A DNA stretch of 64,000 nt from Albugo candida (Eukaryota > Oomycota > Peronosporomycetes > Albuginales): the NCBI GenBank assembly GCA_040437565.1, contig JBDOQK010000011.1, positions 558,001-622,000 of the forward strand, written 5' to 3'. Made by a program: the position numbers and the translations under genes. This document shows, piece by piece, positions 18,496-32,068 of the stretch. Below the pieces are notes generated by a model. It saw nothing but the letters and a program-made list of their open reading frames with translations, had not been told where the DNA came from and ran no database searches. Each line of letters opens with the position of its first letter. The first letter of the stretch is position 1.

Positions 18496-21423
18496 CTAGT
18501 ATATAAAGCTAGATAAATTTTTCCTACGCCTGAATACCAAATGATCAAGCAATGCACATGCATCGGTTTTGATTGTAAATGACCTCGTATCCACCGGCAT
18601 GAACTCTTTCTTACCCGAATTATATCGAAAAAATTGACCAATTTCCGAGCTTACCAAAATTGGTGGGGCATTACTCGGTCCATAAGCTATTGCAACCTCA
18701 TTACGATCAAGATGATGCTCATATAACGCTCGAAACTTGAACTCGTTTGCACTCTTTAGTAGCACGATAAAGTGATCAGTACATGACGCTTCGACAACAT
18801 TCAAAACTGCCCTTCTCTCCTTTTCCAGCGCTGCACCAGCTAGAAGAGTAAACTCAATTGCATTTTGTATCAATTGTCGGTTGGATGCCTTCTTTAATCT
18901 TCTTGGAAATATTGTCAATTCTCGTGACGCTCTGATAGATAGAGCTGCTGTTGATTTCTGTCTTAGATATTCCGTATGATTGTGACGTGAGTTTGAACAA
19001 AGCTGCTCATCTTTTGTGTTGTCAACACGATTGTCTAGAGCTCTGTGCTTTGCCTTTCCGGCTCTTTCTTGGGAAGCCAGCTTTTGTTTGCTCAGCTGCG
19101 CAAGACGTTTTGCTCGCAATTCATGTACTCTATTTGCCATTGTACTATTCGTAATCATAGCATCTGCGCTGGAAGACTGTGAGCTTGATTGCGGTAATCG
19201 ACGCTTATCTGCCTCATCGTTTGAGATAATAGTAGGTGCTTTTTCGTCGTGAAATGTAGTGCAGTTTGTTGACATTGGAGAATCAATCGCCCATTTACCA
19301 ATTTTCCCGACTAAACGCGCATTATTATCGCCATTTGACGCCGTGATTTGTAATTCAATGCCTTTTATTCTGTCTGTATCATTAGACATTCTTGTCTCAT
19401 GGTCAAAGAGCCCATTTATCGTATTCGTCACATCGTTACTTTCTTTCTGATGAGATGGATTTGTGGGACCATACTATAGCACATAATCACATCAGGCAAT
19501 TGCGAATAGGTGAGAAAACTCCTCTACCTTGTGATATTCACGAAGAGAGGCCCGTTGTTCAACATGATAGATTACGGGACCGCCTCGTGCATCGAAGCTT
19601 TCGTCAGGCTGTGATAAATGTGACGGATCCAGTAGGTCTGACTTCTGTATGCTGTTGACTGGATCAGCAAAATTGGGAGCGACCTCTACTGACATAGATT
19701 CTACTACTTCATGGGTTTTTCTTTTGATTTTCGACGTTGACGGTGGTTTTTTACGCCGGCCGTAACGATTGCTTCTATCCTCAAGCTTTTTTGACTGGTA
19801 CTCTAATTCCCACCAGACTCGTACTCCAAGTTTGGATCGGTAGTGATCCCTGGCTAGTCGTATGTTTCCAAGGGATCCATTTGAGCTAACTATCTCTGAA
19901 CATTGACTTTCTATACATTCCACTGAAGTCTCTTGCGTAAGCTTACCGACATCACGAGATGCTTCAGATGTAGGCTTGGATTCACTGCTTTCATTAAGCG
20001 TATCTCCTTTTGATATTTCTGAGAGTGAAGTTCGATGGGTATCTCCCGATTGCCTTACAGTCGAAGTATTGTCATCAGGAAGTTGGTAGGAAGCATTATG
20101 GGACTCATGGCTAGTGAGGATCTCTTCACCATTTCCAAGTAGCTCAGTCTGCGAGTTTTCTTTTGTCACAACATTAGACGTTTGTTCGGCTTGATTGAGA
20201 TGCAAACTTGCATCATTTTCCACAAAACGAAAAACAGACTCACCGGAAGCTATTTCTTCTGAAGGAAGCCTCGTATTCTCGTCAAAGTCGTCGACTTCTA
20301 AAGAGTGTACTAATCCCAAAATTTCTTCAGGTTGTTCGCTTTCTGTGATGATTTGATTATTATCATATCCTTCTCCCGTTTTGTCTTTCGTAATTGGTAT
20401 GATATTCAATTCGTTTTGTGAGAGTAATCGTTCGACATTTTGAGCGTCGCTAAACGGAACATTCTCATGATGCAGTGCGAGATCGATTTTGTCCATGGCA
20501 TTGTCTTCTACTCGAAGAGGATTGATGTTCGCTTTTTTACAAGAAAACCGCTGTTGTACTTCATTCAAGTTGTGTACCGGGGTTGGCGGCAACGATCTAT
20601 TGTTTGTGGATAAAGTGTTATTTTCCCAATTCTCTAATCTGATGCTTGGGCTGCAAGTAGTAGGGACGTGTTCATAGATCTCGTGCTGATTCTCAATAGA
20701 ATGATACTCGACATGATCATTATTCGATACAGATTGACACCCACCACTTTCAACCGGTTGCCTTAGATCACTTTCGACGTCTTGATACTTCATATTCCAG
20801 ATTCGAAAGCGCACTTGACTCAGCTCCGCAAGGCTTTCACTTTCCTCCTTGATTCTTTTGTAGACGGTTTCTATATTTTTTAAGACTTTGACTCTACCAG
20901 GACATAAATATAAGAGAAATTTGGACCCATTTGGTTCACAAGAAAGGAAGAAAAACAGTACTGCCACTAGTGATGCTGGTTTATGAGTCCCCTCTGTGTG
21001 AAGTTGAAGAAGGGCATATGATTTGAAAGAGATATCTGATGATATTACTCGTTCCTTTAAGTCATATAGCTTAGCTTTGAGCATTTCCGAGACACTACCA
21101 TTAGAATCCCAAGTGGTGTCCAGGAAATGAATGTTTAGTACTGATTGCGTATGGAACGCAGCTGTATTCTCAATCACAACTCTTTTCATACTCGCAAGAC
21201 AAAACCTTGGGTCTAAATGAAAGTTTTCTTTCATCGATTGCGTTTTGGCGCTGGCGATAGCTTGCCCCAATCTATGAGCTTCGATGACAGTGGGTGATAG
21301 TGACTTTTTGGTAACAAGTTTTTGCACTCGTAGCATTGCATTTTCCTGACCAACCACTAGCTGGCTGCATATTTGCGCCCCAAAGCAAAAACAAGTGTTT
21401 ATTGCTGCGCACAATGACAACAT
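18496..21423 (-). CDS. CKK-domain microtubule minus-end protein (CAMSAP/Patronin-like)
   Basis: Two exons (19528-21423 and 18496-19473) are separated by a 54-nt intron, giving 957 residues. The C-terminal ~130 residues are a clear CKK domain: KKASNRQLIQNAIEFTLLAG, then SCTDHFIVLLKSANEFKFRA, AYGP, and FFRYNSGKKEFMPVDTRSF. CKK domains bind microtubule minus ends in CAMSAP/Patronin proteins. A Lys/Arg-rich helical stretch (about residues 740-800, VHELRAKRLAQLSKQKLASQ) precedes it, as in CAMSAPs. The long middle is acidic and low in complexity. I do not see a clear N-terminal calponin-homology domain, so the N-terminal 200 residues may be a divergent version or something else. The exon 1/exon 2 join (EYHK|YGPTNP) keeps phase 0. 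The start is the first ATG at 21423; an upstream exon cannot be excluded. Confidence 0.8.
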
Positions 21424-22036
21424 TTTGTGGTATGTCCCCTCGAAGCTGAGAAATCTATTTCACGATTCGAAAATGATTTATTATAAACACACTACATACG
21501 TGCGTCGAATTAGCTACATCTTGCTCCTCCATCAAACGTGTCTTATATTATAGGCAGCAAATTTTGCACGAACGCAGCGGTTTCAAGTTGGACTTGTGTC
21601 AAGTCCTTCCTCCATCGTCTAGTGCAAGTGTAAGCTTTTCGTCTCCTTACGTGCGTATAAATAAATGCTAATATCACTATCGCTGATCCGCTCATGGAAC
21701 TTCAAACCTTGCATCCTGGCGAGCAACGCGTTAGCTGTGTTGAATTTGTTCGATCTAGCACGCTACATATTTGATTCACAAGGCTCGGACACTAACCGAT
21801 TTTGACCAAGCGTGGTCAGCCGCATATATATATTTAACGTCACGTATTCTCCTTTATTCGCGCCGCTACGCAGTTATATAAGTCTGCTATCAGCCATCTG
21901 ATAAAAGGTGTCAATAAAAGTAGAGGAGTAAAAGGATGATAAAAAATCCCTACGTTTCCTGAAACGATAGATGCTAGAAACGCAATTCAAGATTGGGGGC
22001 ATTGGGGCATCCACGGTGTGTGCGTATGCTGCATTT

Positions 22037-22480
22037 CTTATTAAGTAATCGATGCGGCTTACCATGTCTCTGCAACTCATTGTCAAAAACAGAAGTGTTT
22101 GCAGTTGCTCGATTCATGAGCAAACACATTAGTACATGGATAATCTAAAATCTGGAAACGTGACGAGTACCTAATGATGTAATCTTGCATTGGAACATGA
22201 TGTGCACTNNNNNNNNNNNNNNNNNNNNNNNNNNNNNNNNNNNNNNNNNNNNNNNNNNNNNNNNNNNNNNNNNNNNNNNNNNNNNNNNNNNNNNNNNNNN
22301 NNNNNNNNCTTATTAAGTAATCGATGCGGCTTACCATGTCTCTGCAACTCATTGTCAAAAACAGAAGTGTTTGCAGTTGCTCGATTCATGAGCAAACACA
22401 TTAGTACATGGATAATCTAAAATCTGGAAACGTGACGAGTACCTAATGATGTAATCTTGCATTGGAACATGATGTGCACT
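22037..22480. other. Assembly gap 4 (22209-22308) with duplicated flank
   Basis: 22037-22208 recurs as 22309-22480 (172 bases) either side of 100 Ns. No gene is affected. Confidence 0.9.
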
Positions 22481-23382
22481 CAACCTTGATCCAGACTCGA
22501 GGTGCCAAGCAGCATGACGTTGACAAAATTCTAACGAGGACCCAGAATGAGTACTCACGCTCTGGCCTTCTCAGAATTGACAACGAACAAGCACGTAAAC
22601 TAAAATACGTTCTCTCAAGTATTCCCCAACAACAGCTTTCTTACTGAGTAATCAACACGATAGAATTCATTTTGTCCAGTGATCTATGTCCCGAACCGCG
22701 CTCTGCTCTACTCTCCTCCAACGACATACCGACACGCATCGAGCTATTTTGCGCCGCCGTCTATTATTATCCTTTATCTCGTCTGTCTTAGACTCGAAAT
22801 TTGCTGCCTCAATTTCCTTATCTATCTGTCTCGTCTCGAGCCATAATCGCTTCGGATACGGCACGCACCGCCTATAATACAAGATTACAAGCTCTCTACT
22901 ACATTTTGGCTTCCCTCTTGTGCCTCCACGAGCTACGATACTTTCGGAAAAATACCCGAGTGTCTGACAGGTATACCTGCACAGTGTGTTACAGACGTAC
23001 GATACTATGAGTTTTCTTGGTCCATGACCAATTGAGTTTCAAAATGCCAAGCCACGCCTCGTGTCACTTCATGCAATCTAAAATTACCACCGCTATCTCA
23101 AGCCATCAACCCAAGGTGGCAAATGTCAAGTCTAATCTATGGATCGCTCCATTTTCGTCGATTCGGATTTGACAATTTTGTGAATTACGATTGACCTCGA
23201 AGATGATGCGGCATTATTGTATCAATTGCTAATTCTCGATGAGTGAGGCTTTCACTTCAAAAATCACTTGCTTATTCCTTTAGATCCGTTGTTTAGATGA
23301 AAGCTTATAGAACAGAAGCATTAAAGTCACGAAAGGAGTAAAGCTGACTTCAAAATCGGATCGACACAAATACTCATCGTAA

Positions 23383-24275
23383 TATCATCAGGTCGCAGCG
23401 ATCTATCAAAACTAAGGACGCAAAGCATTACACATTTGTCAAGTATATTTGTAGCACGAAAGACAAACTTGGATAGTGCTATTGCCAAGCTCACTTGGCG
23501 AAAAGCCCAAATTCACATGTGCTTATGCCCAATTCTTCGATAGAGGCACAGGAATGATTTGCTGGCACATACTATTATCCTTTGTTTGGGCGGAGTTGGA
23601 GGGTTGTGGCAATTAGGAGAGCTTTTATCAACTGGACCTCGTCTAGATCCAAAATCGAGCTCCGAACTAGCAGCAAGCGATGTCGAAAGATGGTGCCAAC
23701 GGCTTTACTGAGGTCGATACCTAGAATGGGCATGTTATTCTGGAAGCGACGCGTTGATGCGATATTCCATCTGTGGGCCCAGACTGCATCGGCTGTACTG
23801 CGGACGACTCGAAAGTCACTCTGGTTAGGCGATAGCCATTTATCAACTTCTTCACGGATGCGATTCAGGATGACCGTGAATACGGTCTTAAGCGTTGTGC
23901 TGAGAAAGGTGATCGGTCGCAGGTTGACGCATCTGTCCGTCGGTTTTTTAGGCTTCGGAACGGTGATGANNNNNNNNNNNNNNNNNNNNNNNNNNNNNNN
24001 NNNNNNNNNNNNNNNNNNNNNNNNNNNNNNNNNNNNNNNNNNNNNNNNNNNNNNNNNNNNNNNNNNNNNTATCATCAGGTCGCAGCGATCTATCAAAACT
24101 AAGGACGCAAAGCATTACACATTTGTCAAGTATATTTGTAGCACGAAAGACAAACTTGGATAGTGCTATTGCCAAGCTCACTTGGCGAAAAGCCCAAATT
24201 CACATGTGCTTATGCCCAATTCTTCGATAGAGGCACAGGAATGATTTGCTGGCACATACTATTATCCTTTGTTTG
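23383..24275. other. Assembly gap 5 (23970-24069) with duplicated flank and divergent left end
   Basis: 23383-23588 equals 24070-24275 (206 bases). After that point the left contig continues into LINE sequence (23589-23969), whereas the right contig continues into unrelated unique sequence. The two versions disagree downstream, unlike the other gaps. Confidence 0.85.
23589..23969 (-). mobile_element. LINE (non-LTR) reverse-transcriptase fragment
   Basis: On the minus strand one open frame of about 127 codons reads as the N-terminal part of a LINE reverse transcriptase. It shows CVNLRPITFLSTTLKTVFTV, ILNRIREEVDKWL, and the motif A aspartate in ILGIDLSKA. The 5' side disappears into gap 5. The 3' side stops abruptly at 23589 within the RT domain, before the catalytic [FY]xDD box. 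LINE insertions normally keep their 3' end, so this is either an internally broken relic or the chimeric end of a contig. The family cannot be narrowed beyond the non-LTR class. Confidence 0.75.
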
Positions 24276-25234
24276 ATGACTAAGTATATCAAATTTCCAA
24301 TCTGCAGATAGCATAACTATATTGCTGAAATGTTTTGCATCACTATTTCGGGCAACATACGATTTCCTCAACTGTCCACAAAAAAAGCTTGTCATTACTA
24401 ACTCAAGGTCAGCAAGTGAGTTCGTTGAAGAAATGCATGCAGTGTGTTCCGTTCTGTCAATACTTTTTCCTTCATTCCATGAATAACATCAAACACCGGA
24501 GGAGCTGAAAAAGTATCTGATTAAACCTGATGACACAAAGTTGAGCTCTTCGCACAAGACACCGTCTCCGTTGCTTGTAATGAGCCGTTCGACACGTATC
24601 GATTTCTCATGCTTTGAGCGATGAGTGCTTTCAAGCGAAGGATGGCATTGATGGTTTGAAGCTCCAAGCTCAAAACGCTCTTTACTCATTCCAATTTGAC
24701 TGGTGCAGCCTATATGGGGCCCGAAAGACCTGTCGCGTGATTCTATCGTTCCATGGCGGATCAGACGCTCTGTATAACAAAAGCTGCTCATCACGACCTC
24801 GATAAGACGAACCCTCTTACATGTAATCCCAAGAATACTAGCCCGATTTATGGAAACACTTTGTACGGGCCTTGACGTACACGATGCACACGATTCGTTA
24901 ACAAAAAATGGCGGCCAACTTGTTTACGGTATATAGCTTTGCACATGAATTTAGTCGTATGAGTCGCTCACTAGTAGCTCAATATGAGAGTACATTATTA
25001 TTGGTATTCGTACGACGAAGAGCGAGCTGGAAGAATTGTATCTTTGATATCTTTCAATAACTATCGCACGGAGTATCGCCGTTACTGAATCGCTCATGCT
25101 CGTAGAAGGCAGGTAATTGTGCTCTCTAATGGCGGAGATCGCGTTCTATGACACCTCAGCCCATCAGATACAGATGAGTTGCTACGACACAAGTGGTCGA
25201 CACTAAATGGGCCAATTATTTACGTCTGTACACT

Positions 25235-26110
25235 AAAATGTTGTTGGACGGGAAAGCATGCAGCAAAGTGATCGAAAACGATGTAAAAGCGGAGGTTCAG
25301 TTACTTTCTGTTCAACCAAAGCTCGATATTATACTCATTCTTGGAAATACTGATTCAGATACGTATGTACAACTCAAAAAGAAGGCTTGTAGTCGTGTTG
25401 GAATCCTCTGCGACATACATAAACTAAGTAAGGAAGTCAGCGCGGCCGAAATTGAGGCGCTAATCGATACATTAAATGACGATGTCACTGTGCATGGAAT
25501 ATTGCTGCAACTACCCCTACCGTGCACATTATCAGAGCACACGACGCAACTACTACATCGCATCGATCCGAATAAAGACGTCGACGGACTTCATCCGCAT
25601 CATTTCCATCGTCTTAGTCAGCCACGATGTAAATCTGACGATCTGTTTATTGCTCCATGTACGCCAGCGGGTTGTTTGCAATTGCTCGATCGGTATAAAA
25701 TAGATGTAGCCGGCAAGGATATCGTAGTAATTGGCCGAAGTTCGTTGGTTGGTCTACCTCTGTCATTGATGCTTTTGCAGCGTCATGCAACCGTAACAAT
25801 CTGCCATTCCAAAACTCGCAATTTACAAGCCAAAGTTAAACAGGCGGATATCTTGATCGCTGCCGCAGGGTGTCCTGAATTGGTTCAAAAAGACTGGCTG
25901 AAAGAGGATGTTGTCATTCTTGATATTGGGATTAATTATATTGAAGATACGACGTGTACCAAAGGATACAGAATGGCTGGCGATGTGCATTTCAATGATT
26001 GTAAAAGTGTCGCTGCAGCGATAACGCCAGTTCCTGGCGGAATTGGTCCGATGACTGTAGCGATGCTTTTGAATAACATTCTCATATGCGCAAAGTATGC
26101 GCTGCGATAA
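25235..26110 (+). CDS. Methylenetetrahydrofolate dehydrogenase/cyclohydrolase (FolD/MTHFD type)
   Basis: This bifunctional enzyme interconverts 5,10-methylene-, methenyl- and 10-formyl-tetrahydrofolate with NAD(P). The 291 residues match the standard FolD length. Visible motifs in order are YVQLKKKAC with the catalytic Lys, GILLQLPLP, PNKDVDGLHP, APCTPAG, the Rossmann GRSSLVGLPLSLML, TICHSKT, ILDIGINY and ITPVPGGIGPMTVAMLL. The frame is open a little upstream to 25193 without an ATG, so I start at the first ATG (MLLDGKACSK), which is where FolD proteins usually begin. A spliced targeting sequence upstream cannot be excluded. There is no fused formyl-THF ligase domain. It converges on the PX kinase, 78 bp apart. 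Confidence 0.93.
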   Translation, partial: KMLLDGKACSKVIENDVKAEVQLLSVQPKLDIILILGNTDSDTYVQLKKKACSRVGILCDIHKLSKEVSAAEIEALIDTLNDDVTVHGILLQLPLPCTLSEHTTQLLHRIDPNKDVDGLHPHHFHRLSQPRCKSDDLFIAPCTPAGCLQLLDRYKIDVAGKDIVVIGRSSLVGLPLSLMLLQRHATVTICHSKTRNLQAKVKQADILIAAAGCPELVQKDWLKEDVVILDIGINYIEDTTCTKGYRMAGDVHFNDCKSVAAAITPVPGGIGPMTVAMLLNNILICAKYALR

Positions 26111-26188
26111 ATTCCAAAAAGATACGTTGTCGTGATCATGCGATCTGAACTTTTCGTGAATATATCGCACTGAAGGGCCTTATATTCA

Positions 26189-29100
26189 TTAAGTCGGACC
26201 ACTCGAACTTGCAAGTGAACGACCCTCATACGTGAACCCGGCAAATGTATAAGACAGATTTCGTAGGTCGCTATTTCGCTGGCTCATACTTCCTCCGAGG
26301 CCATTACCAACAAATTGATTGCTACCCCGCTGTACCATGCTCTTTGGTTGTTTTGAAAAGCTATGCCCGGCATTGGCTAATGCGTTGTCAGTGTTACTGG
26401 CATCTGGACGAGAAGATTCTACCGTCACGCATAGACCATGGCCGTCAATTTGGGCAAGTGGAAGCTTTGTAAATTCTTCTTCGAAATTCGCAGCATCGAT
26501 CGGGTCCGTGTATAGACATGGCCGGTATGGTGGTGTGACTTGGCGATTATAAAGCGCATTCCAATCAATATCTGCGAAAAAGGGGTGATACGTTACTTCG
26601 CGAGGATCTGATGCTCCAAGCCGCTCTGATGGATCCCGTGTCAGCAAACCCTGAATGAGATCCATTGCCTCTGCTGATAATCCTTCTGGAAAATCAAGCG
26701 CAGCTCCTCTTAGCCTATCAAATAGCTCTTTTCGATCTTGCGTATACCACGGAGGGCGCCCTGTTAATAGCTCATAAAGTACCATGCCAAGATTCCACCA
26801 GTCTACTGCCGTGCCATGACCTTCCCGACTGAGTATTTCCGGAGGCAGATACTCGGGTGTTCCACACATTGTATATGTACCATTCAAGTGACTTCGAATT
26901 CCTTCTTTCGCAAGCCCGAAATCTGCGAGTTTAACATGACCTTCTACATCTAACATGATGTTTTCTGGCTTCAAATCCCGGTATGCGATACCTTCTTGAT
27001 GTAAATGCATTAATGCGAGAACGATCTCAGCTGTGAAAAACTTTGCCATGTGCTCCGGAAAGCAGCCAGTTCGACTCAGGTGAAAAAATAAGTCTCCGCC
27101 CGGGCAATAATCCAATACGAAAAACAATTTGGATTTTGACTGGAACGCGTAGTGCAGACAGACGATAAATGGATGCATTATAGACGCCAATACCCGGCGT
27201 TCCGTCTTTGTGTGCTCCACTTGTTGCTTTCTCATCAAAAAAGACTTGTCCAAGATTTTAACTGCGTAAAGTTGCAAAGTTTGCTTCCTCCTAATCAGTA
27301 AGACTTTTCCAAACGATCCTTTGCCGATCATTCTCAGCACATCAAAATCACGTAGTGATACATGGCTGGATCTTCCCATTCCTTTTTTCTCGGCTTCAGC
27401 TTTGTGGANNNNNNNNNNNNNNNNNNNNNNNNNNNNNNNNNNNNNNNNNNNNNNNNNNNNNNNNNNNNNNNNNNNNNNNNNNNNNNNNNNNNNNNNNNNN
27501 NNNNNNNNCCTCCGAGGCCATTACCAACAAATTGATTGCTACCCCGCTGTACCATGCTCTTTGGTTGTTTTGAAAAGCTATGCCCGGCATTGGCTAATGC
27601 GTTGTCAGTGTTACTGGCATCTGGACGAGAAGATTCTACCGTCACGCATAGACCATGGCCGTCAATTTGGGCAAGTGGAAGCTTTGTAAATTCTTCTTCG
27701 AAATTCGCAGCATCGATCGGGTCCGTGTATAGACATGGCCGGTATGGTGGTGTGACTTGGCGATTATAAAGCGCATTCCAATCAATATCTGCGAAAAAGG
27801 GGTGATACGTTACTTCGCGAGGATCTGATGCTCCAAGCCGCTCTGATGGATCCCGTGTCAGCAAACCCTGAATGAGATCCATTGCCTCTGCTGATAATCC
27901 TTCTGGAAAATCAAGCGCAGCTCCTCTTAGCCTATCAAATAGCTCTTTTCGATCTTGCGTATACCACGGAGGGCGCCCTGTTAATAGCTCATAAAGTACC
28001 ATGCCAAGATTCCACCAGTCTACTGCCGTGCCATGACCTTCCCGACTGAGTATTTCCGGAGGCAGATACTCGGGTGTTCCACACATTGTATATGTACCAT
28101 TCAAGTGACTTCGAATTCCTTCTTTCGCAAGCCCGAAATCTGCGAGTTTAACATGACCTTCTACATCTAACATGATGTTTTCTGGCTTCAAATCCCGGTA
28201 TGCGATACCTTCTTGATGTAAATGCATTAATGCGAGAACGATCTCAGCTGTGAAAAACTTTGCCATGTGCTCCGGAAAGCAGCCAGTTCGACTCAGGTGA
28301 AAAAATAAGTCTCCGCCCGGGCAATAATCCAATACGAAAAACAATTTGGATTTTGACTGGAACGCGTAGTGCAGACAGACGATAAATGGATGCATTATAG
28401 ACGCCAATACCCGGCGTTCCGTCTTTGTGTGCTCCACTTGTTGCTTTCTCATCAAAAAAGACTTGTCCAAGATTTTAACTGCGTAAAGTTGCAAAGTTTG
28501 CTTCCTCCTAATCAGTAAGACTTTTCCAAACGATCCTTTGCCGATCATTCTCAGCACATCAAAATCACGTAGTGATACATGGCTGGATCTTCCCATTCCT
28601 TTTTTCTCGGCTTCAGCTTTGTGGAAGTCTTCGTCCACATCCTCAAATACAATATTTCGTCGAAAAGATGAGCCGTTATTTTGTTTTGAATGCTTTGAGT
28701 CAGAATCCGCAATGCTCGTTCTTTGTAATCTTTTCTCGAGCGATTCCACACATCCTGTATTTGTAGTCTCTTGTGTCGACGCCGGTCGTGATGGTATCAA
28801 TGCTGCGATTTCAGTGTGATATAACTTCTTTGCAAGAGCGAGTGATTTTGACGATAGTGAAAAAGAGCCCGTCCCGCGTGTTAGACGTCCAGTTGGCACT
28901 GATACAGCACAGTCAGAAGACATGCTGTCAGAACCCGAAAACGTCCTCGGAGAGCAGCAATTCACATTTTGTGTGCCATGATTTGTTGATTGTGACTCAG
29001 CTTCAAATTTAGGTGGTTCGTTGGCCGAATGTGTTAGAAAATGGCGTATGATTATCACACTCGAGTGTAATCCTTGCTTTCCACATTCACAGTCTTCACA

Positions 29101-29817
29101 AGTAGGTCGGTCAGATTTACAGCTTTCCAGCGAAACAAGCATTAAGACCTCTCGTACCCATCGATCTAGTTCCAATTGCCGCTTTTGTAAGAACGAAGTA
29201 TCGAGTGACCTTTTCCAAGTTCGTGTGGGAAGTGGCGGTACATGTAAGACCTCTATTTTCAGTTGCTGGTACAATTGTTTAAAGTCATCAAATCGTCGAT
29301 ATATCGTCCACTGTTTCTCTTTGATAATATTCTCAATTTCGAGTCGGTAGACAGCGTAGATTCGATGTGTCATCTCATCCCGCGCGAGTGAAAACCCCTG
29401 AATACGATTCAGACGAGCAGGAATGCCAATAGGTAAAAATTTCTTCGCATCAAATGCGACAGTTGCTTCAGATCGTTCAAAATTTTGAGCCCAAATCCGC
29501 TCAAAATATTCGCGTTCAACTGAAGGTTGTGTTGGCCGTGCATTCTTTGGAAGATTTAGCTCCCCGATGCCATCTAATTCATCATTTCCAGTATCTTGAC
29601 TCGGCCGAACAATCCGTGCCGGCACGGCATCATGGTCAGATATCAACGGGATTGCTTCATCCAAAGATACGATGGAACCAAACGAACCAGTGGATATGAT
29701 TGACCCTTTTGATCGGTGTCTGTCATTGTTGTGGAGAATGTGATACGGATCATTCATATGCGGAATCTCACCGGCAACCGTTCTGTGGAAAGGAACGTGA
29801 ATTCTATATCGAAACAA
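26189..29817 (-). CDS. PX domain-AGC protein kinase (SGK-like), interrupted by gap 6
   Basis: Read 29817-27509 then 26291-26189, skipping the Ns and the repeated copy, this gives 803 residues in one frame. The N-terminal PX domain (about 85-205: TIYRRFDDFKQLYQQLK, PPLPTRTWKR) should bind phosphoinositides. The kinase domain starts about residue 430: IGKGSFGKVLLIRRK, YAVKIL, YRDLKPEN, DFG in LADFGLAKEG, and the activation loop TYTMCGTPEY with the PDK1-site Thr. The AGC C-tail follows (FEEEFTKLPL), and the hydrophobic motif FAGFTYEG with a phospho-acceptor Thr lies near the C-terminus. This PX plus AGC order is that of SGK3-type kinases, downstream of PI3K/TORC2. If both contig copies are kept, the model appears to have two kinase domains; that is an artefact. 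The start may instead be the second Met (MNDPYHIL). Confidence 0.9.
26292..28625. other. Assembly gap 6 (27409-27508) with 1117-bp duplicated flank
   Basis: 26292-27408 recurs as 27509-28625 (1117 bases; translations identical, no base difference noticed). It is the longest overlap in the window and contains the whole kinase catalytic domain. Confidence 0.9.
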
Positions 29818-30531
29818 ATGTTATCAAATAAAACATTTGCATAATGATAGAAATTGTCCTACTTGACTGTATCTTTGGAAACTGTGTTGTATGTCGGCTG
29901 TGATATTTTGATTAAAGGCACGTTGGCTAGAAATGGAAAATCCTGCGAAGGTTTACGTTTTCTAGCATCCCTAAAACCAGTTCACAATTTGATCACCTAA
30001 AAATCATAAGCCAATTCGAAGAAGAGTACGTACGTCATGTCTCGCATGTAAAGAAAAGAGAAGATTTGATGAAATCAATAGCCAACCTTCCATGCAGATC
30101 AAAACGAGATGTCGGAAAGCAATCCGGTCGTCAGAACGTAAGATAGAAAAAAAACGGGAAGGAATAACGTCCATGCAAAGGCACACTATACTATACAGTA
30201 AGCTCACTCGAAAGTACATTCGAATTTTCTATCTTCTGTTGTTTGCCCGAATCTCATTACCCTCTTCAAGTTGGTTCTCATCTGATCTCCTTTTAGGGTT
30301 AATCTTACATTCCTTCCTTTACCCGCACTTTAGTTGCGTAGGAAAAATGGAGCGCATGTTGTCAGGTACTTGTGTAGAACGCTCAAAGTGGTGATAAATG
30401 TGATGGAACTAACGATATATCAGGTGTGATGCAAGCTCACTCACGCTTCTAGTTCACATAAGTTGGATAACGCATCATGAAGATATGTCAAGCGATGGTA
30501 CATTTCTTAGTAGCTAAATGACGACCTGTAC
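29818..30531. other. Intergenic, no gene recognised
   Basis: This is the upstream region of the PX kinase and the downstream region of PP1 (both -). A 100-codon stretch on + at 30092-30394 has no recognisable domain and low coding character. Confidence 0.4.
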
Positions 30532-31677
<1,146 letters not shown>

Positions 31678-32068
31678 TTGTGCGTTTTATAAATCTAAGC
31701 TCTCCCTCATGTAGTGTGGCTACACATATTGACTGGATATATTTGTAATGTGTTTTCATCCAATTGTAATCGGTAGAGTGAATTCAAAACCAATCGGAAC
31801 ACGACATGATTAGAAAAGTTGCGTATGTAAAGGAAAGTCAAAGTATTTAGCTATGGAGGCGTCTGTAGTATAAAGTAATTTGTACGCGTGCGTCAGTTTG
31901 TGGAGTATTTTTCGTTTTCTTTATTAAATCTACGAACGCGCATACTTCGTTGTTCTTCCGCGCATTGTAACTACTCGACGTTTAGTCTCACATTTTGTAC
32001 ATTGCGCACTCAGTTCAAGGTTACGCACCCTAATTGAAGAGTCTCGGTTCTAGTTGTAGTATGCACTC
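31678..32068. promoter_or_regulatory. Divergent promoter region between PP1 and SEC14-PH gene
   Basis: 391 bp separate two start codons on opposite strands. No TATA box can be assigned with confidence. An out-of-frame ATG at 32061 opens a 10-codon upstream reading frame that overlaps the start of the SEC14-PH gene and could lower its translation. Confidence 0.4.

Larger units (their letters stand above)
21424..25234. other. Gene-poor interval with two assembly gaps
   Basis: This covers the region between the CKK gene and FolD. It contains gaps 4 and 5 and a LINE reverse-transcriptase fragment next to gap 5. Many short open stretches occur (for example 22686-22877 and 24489-24794), but none carries a recognisable domain. 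The base composition is more even and codon-like structure is absent. The ~150 bp before FolD are probably its promoter. Confidence 0.45.

Noticed and set aside
24489-24794. 101-codon minus-strand open stretch
   Set aside because: No domain, no splice context, atypical composition; likely chance.
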